Source: Bemisia tabaci
Lineage: Eukaryota; Arthropoda; Insecta; Hemiptera; Aleyrodidae
Direction: 5' to 3'
NCBI RefSeq assembly: GCF_918797505.1
Contig: NC_092793.1
Span: 43,636,243-43,700,242 of the forward strand
Length of the DNA stretch: 64,000 bases
Part shown: positions 62,626 through 64,000 of the stretch, in pieces
How the letters are laid out: each line of letters begins with the position of its first letter
Numbering within the stretch: position 1 is the stretch's first letter
Program-made: the position numbers and the translations under genes
Notes under the pieces: generated by a model
Database searches by the model: none
Seen by the model: only the letters and a program-made list of their open reading frames with translations
Told to the model about the DNA's origin: nothing

Positions 62626-62903
62626 CTTTACTGCAACTGGCATTTCCACAGCATCACCTGTCCTGTGTCTATAAAGTCCTTGATAAACTTCCCCAAAGGC
62701 CCCTTGACCAAGGGCTTTGACCAATCGTAAGTTATCCCGCGGGATGTCTTTCAAATCGTTGATAGTATAGGTACCACCACCAAATTCATAGTTTGGATTG
62801 AACTCTGTCATCATACTGTTAGAAGCAACACGCAGCCGACTTAACTGGAAATCATGCTTTTTCCTTTGAATTTTTGCCTCTTTTTTCCTCTGATATCCAT
62901 TAT
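62626..62903 (-). CDS. Alk: Alk exon A: juxtamembrane segment and glycine-rich loop
   Basis: The acceptor ttcattctcag precedes ATAATGGATATCAG. The first two bases complete a codon from an upstream exon. It codes 92 residues: a basic stop-transfer-like start (NGYQRKKEAKIQRKKHD), SRLRVASNSMMTEFNPNYEF (matching the family's NPNY juxtamembrane motif), then INDLKDIPRDNLRLVKALGQ, the ATP-binding loop GQGAFGEVYQG (residues about 65-75) and VAVK with the catalytic Lys as the last residue. The donor is AAG before gtacg (phase 0). The membrane helix must be in the preceding exon, not identified in 62904-64000. Insect Alk is a receptor tyrosine kinase at the plasma membrane. Confidence 0.95.
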
Positions 62904-63256
62904 CTGAGAATGAAATAAAAAAAATGTAGATTTGGATGAAAATCAGAAATAAGTATGCTTTTGAAAGTAAAAAAGCTAATGACATAACTACATAGGTACT
63001 GGATAAGAGGGACAATTTTTCCACCCCACTCCCACATGGGTGTCCCAGACCACCGTACCAGGCTTTCTCCTCGATTGTTTCAGGGGAGTTAACAGCAATT
63101 TCTCAGCATCGATTTTTCACATAATTCACAGGATCAAATTGTATCACATTCTCACATTAGTGTAGTTTACAAACCAAATTTGTTCGCTCCATTGAGCGAG
63201 TCTCCAGGTGTTCATTTTTTTCTTTTCCTCCTAAAAGCTGTGACAGCGATATTTAT
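62904..63256. other. Alk intron upstream of exon A
   Basis: It has the T-rich tract and acceptor of exon A. The minus-strand ORF to 63024 only continues exon A backwards into the intron. No transmembrane or ectodomain exon is supported. Confidence 0.5.
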
Positions 63257-64000
63257 ATAGGGTGTTCCAAAAGTCCAGTCCCCCTCCTCTAACTTTTGAC
63301 CAATTCGAGATAGAAGAACGAAACATTAGGAATGTTATTCCTATTTCAAAGGGGACCATCTTTTGGGGAGGAGGTCAAACTTTTGGTGCCTTCCTCAGAG
63401 GGGGGGGGGGGGCCGGAGGGCTAGGGTGTACCTTATTTTTGAGTTTTGCGAAAATCAAGCTGGTCAACCCCTAAAAAGTTTCTATGTAGGTAGTCTCTAA
63501 ATGAACCCCCGAAAAGGAAAAAACTTTTAAAAAATTTAACCCGTGCCTCAAAGGGCCTAAAGGGCCTAAACCCGAAATTCAAAAATTTTGGCAAGCGACA
63601 TATCAATTCTGAAGGAAAATTGCAAGTTATGGTCCTTCTTTGGGCGGAAATTTCGTCAGTCCTGGCGTATCTTGAAGCGTAAGGTCACAAACGGCCCAAT
63701 AACGACGTGAGGCTATGGACCCGCGGGGCGCCGCGGCCGGCCGGCCGCTGAATTTCAGCTCTACATTCCTCAGTTGAACAATACGTGGGCATGTCCCCAT
63801 ATTTCGGGAAAAGTTCAAAAAAACGAAATTTAAGTTGATTAAATTTGACCGTTTACTTTTCATTTTTTTCGTTTTTTCGTTTTTATAGGGGAAATTGGCT
63901 TATTTCGCGGGAAAATGGAATGTCCTTTGGATTGACGTATTTGGGGGTCCAAACTTCCCCCCCCTTCAATTAGTTCGAAGTGATTTCTGCAATTTTTACT
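63257..64000 (+). mobile_element. Left part of a CAGGGTGTTCC-type TIR element, running off the window
   Basis: tagggtgttccaaaagtcca and 'aattcgagatagaagaacgaaac' match the arm start of the small MITE at 54471 and the edge of 42230-45120. The family's G-run and 'tttttggcg'-like middle follow. The mirrored end would lie beyond 64000. Confidence 0.55.

Noticed and set aside
63000..63110. Possible upstream Alk exon on the minus strand (reading ETIEEKAWYGGLGHPCGSG)
   Set aside because: Gly-rich like part of the ALK ectodomain, but no convincing acceptor/donor pair or alignment, and the required membrane helix is absent.

Overview
The window is animal nuclear DNA, almost certainly from an insect. 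A hemipteran is my guess, at low confidence. It has long introns with consensus GT/AG junctions, very dense nested transposons and no bacterial-style genes. The one conserved host gene I can place is on the minus strand. Five exons (62903-62626, 57211-57017, 41934-41744, 41253-41152, 22652-22427) join in frame into about 330 residues of a receptor tyrosine kinase of the ALK/LTK family: juxtamembrane segment, the whole kinase domain and its last helix. The ectodomain and transmembrane exons lie above 64000. The C-terminal tail exons were not found; they should lie below 22427 or off the left edge.

Layout. 1-640: a small foldback and a possible one-exon secreted or membrane protein gene with a TATA box. 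640-3740: repeats built on a TTGCAACGCTGTATC-like word. 3765-14985: a dead non-LTR retrotransposon (LINE-A) split by a 992-bp TIR transposon (4471-5462) and by an 8.6-kb TIR composite (5978-14591) that holds further nested elements. 15000-22400: mostly unexplained sequence, one arm of a large inverted duplication (about 16840-20650, its mate at 49165-52890) and a 155-bp tandem repeat. 22653-41151 is the 18.5-kb Alk intron between exons D and E. It holds a 3.5-kb foldback with palindromic satellite arms, a mariner element (27331-35263) that was hit by a nearly intact LTR retrotransposon coding only a Gag-like protein (27526-34487), two smaller elements, an unassigned ORF and a 2.2-kb palindrome. 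41935-57016 is the 15-kb intron between B and C. It holds a 2-kb palindrome inside another element, a 5S rRNA-like sequence, and a jockey-type LINE (LINE-B, 46411-56684) in opposite orientation to Alk with at least six nested insertions. 57212-62625 is the intron between A and B, with a 1.67-kb palindrome abutting a palindromic mariner derivative.

Two themes recur. First, several TIR elements begin CCC and end GGG, appear to make 2-bp target duplications, carry a Pol III-promoter-like core (tRNA-like or 5S-like) and have arms made of a short, often palindromic word that differs between families. Two of these families share the terminus CCCTG(C/G)TAAAAATG. I think this is the best candidate for an undescribed system. 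Second, very long near-perfect palindromes with CAGGGTTAT(C/T)C ends, three of them with TA target sites, lie inside Alk introns and would make kilobase hairpins in the pre-mRNA.

All boundaries were read by eye. No alignment, folding or database search was run.
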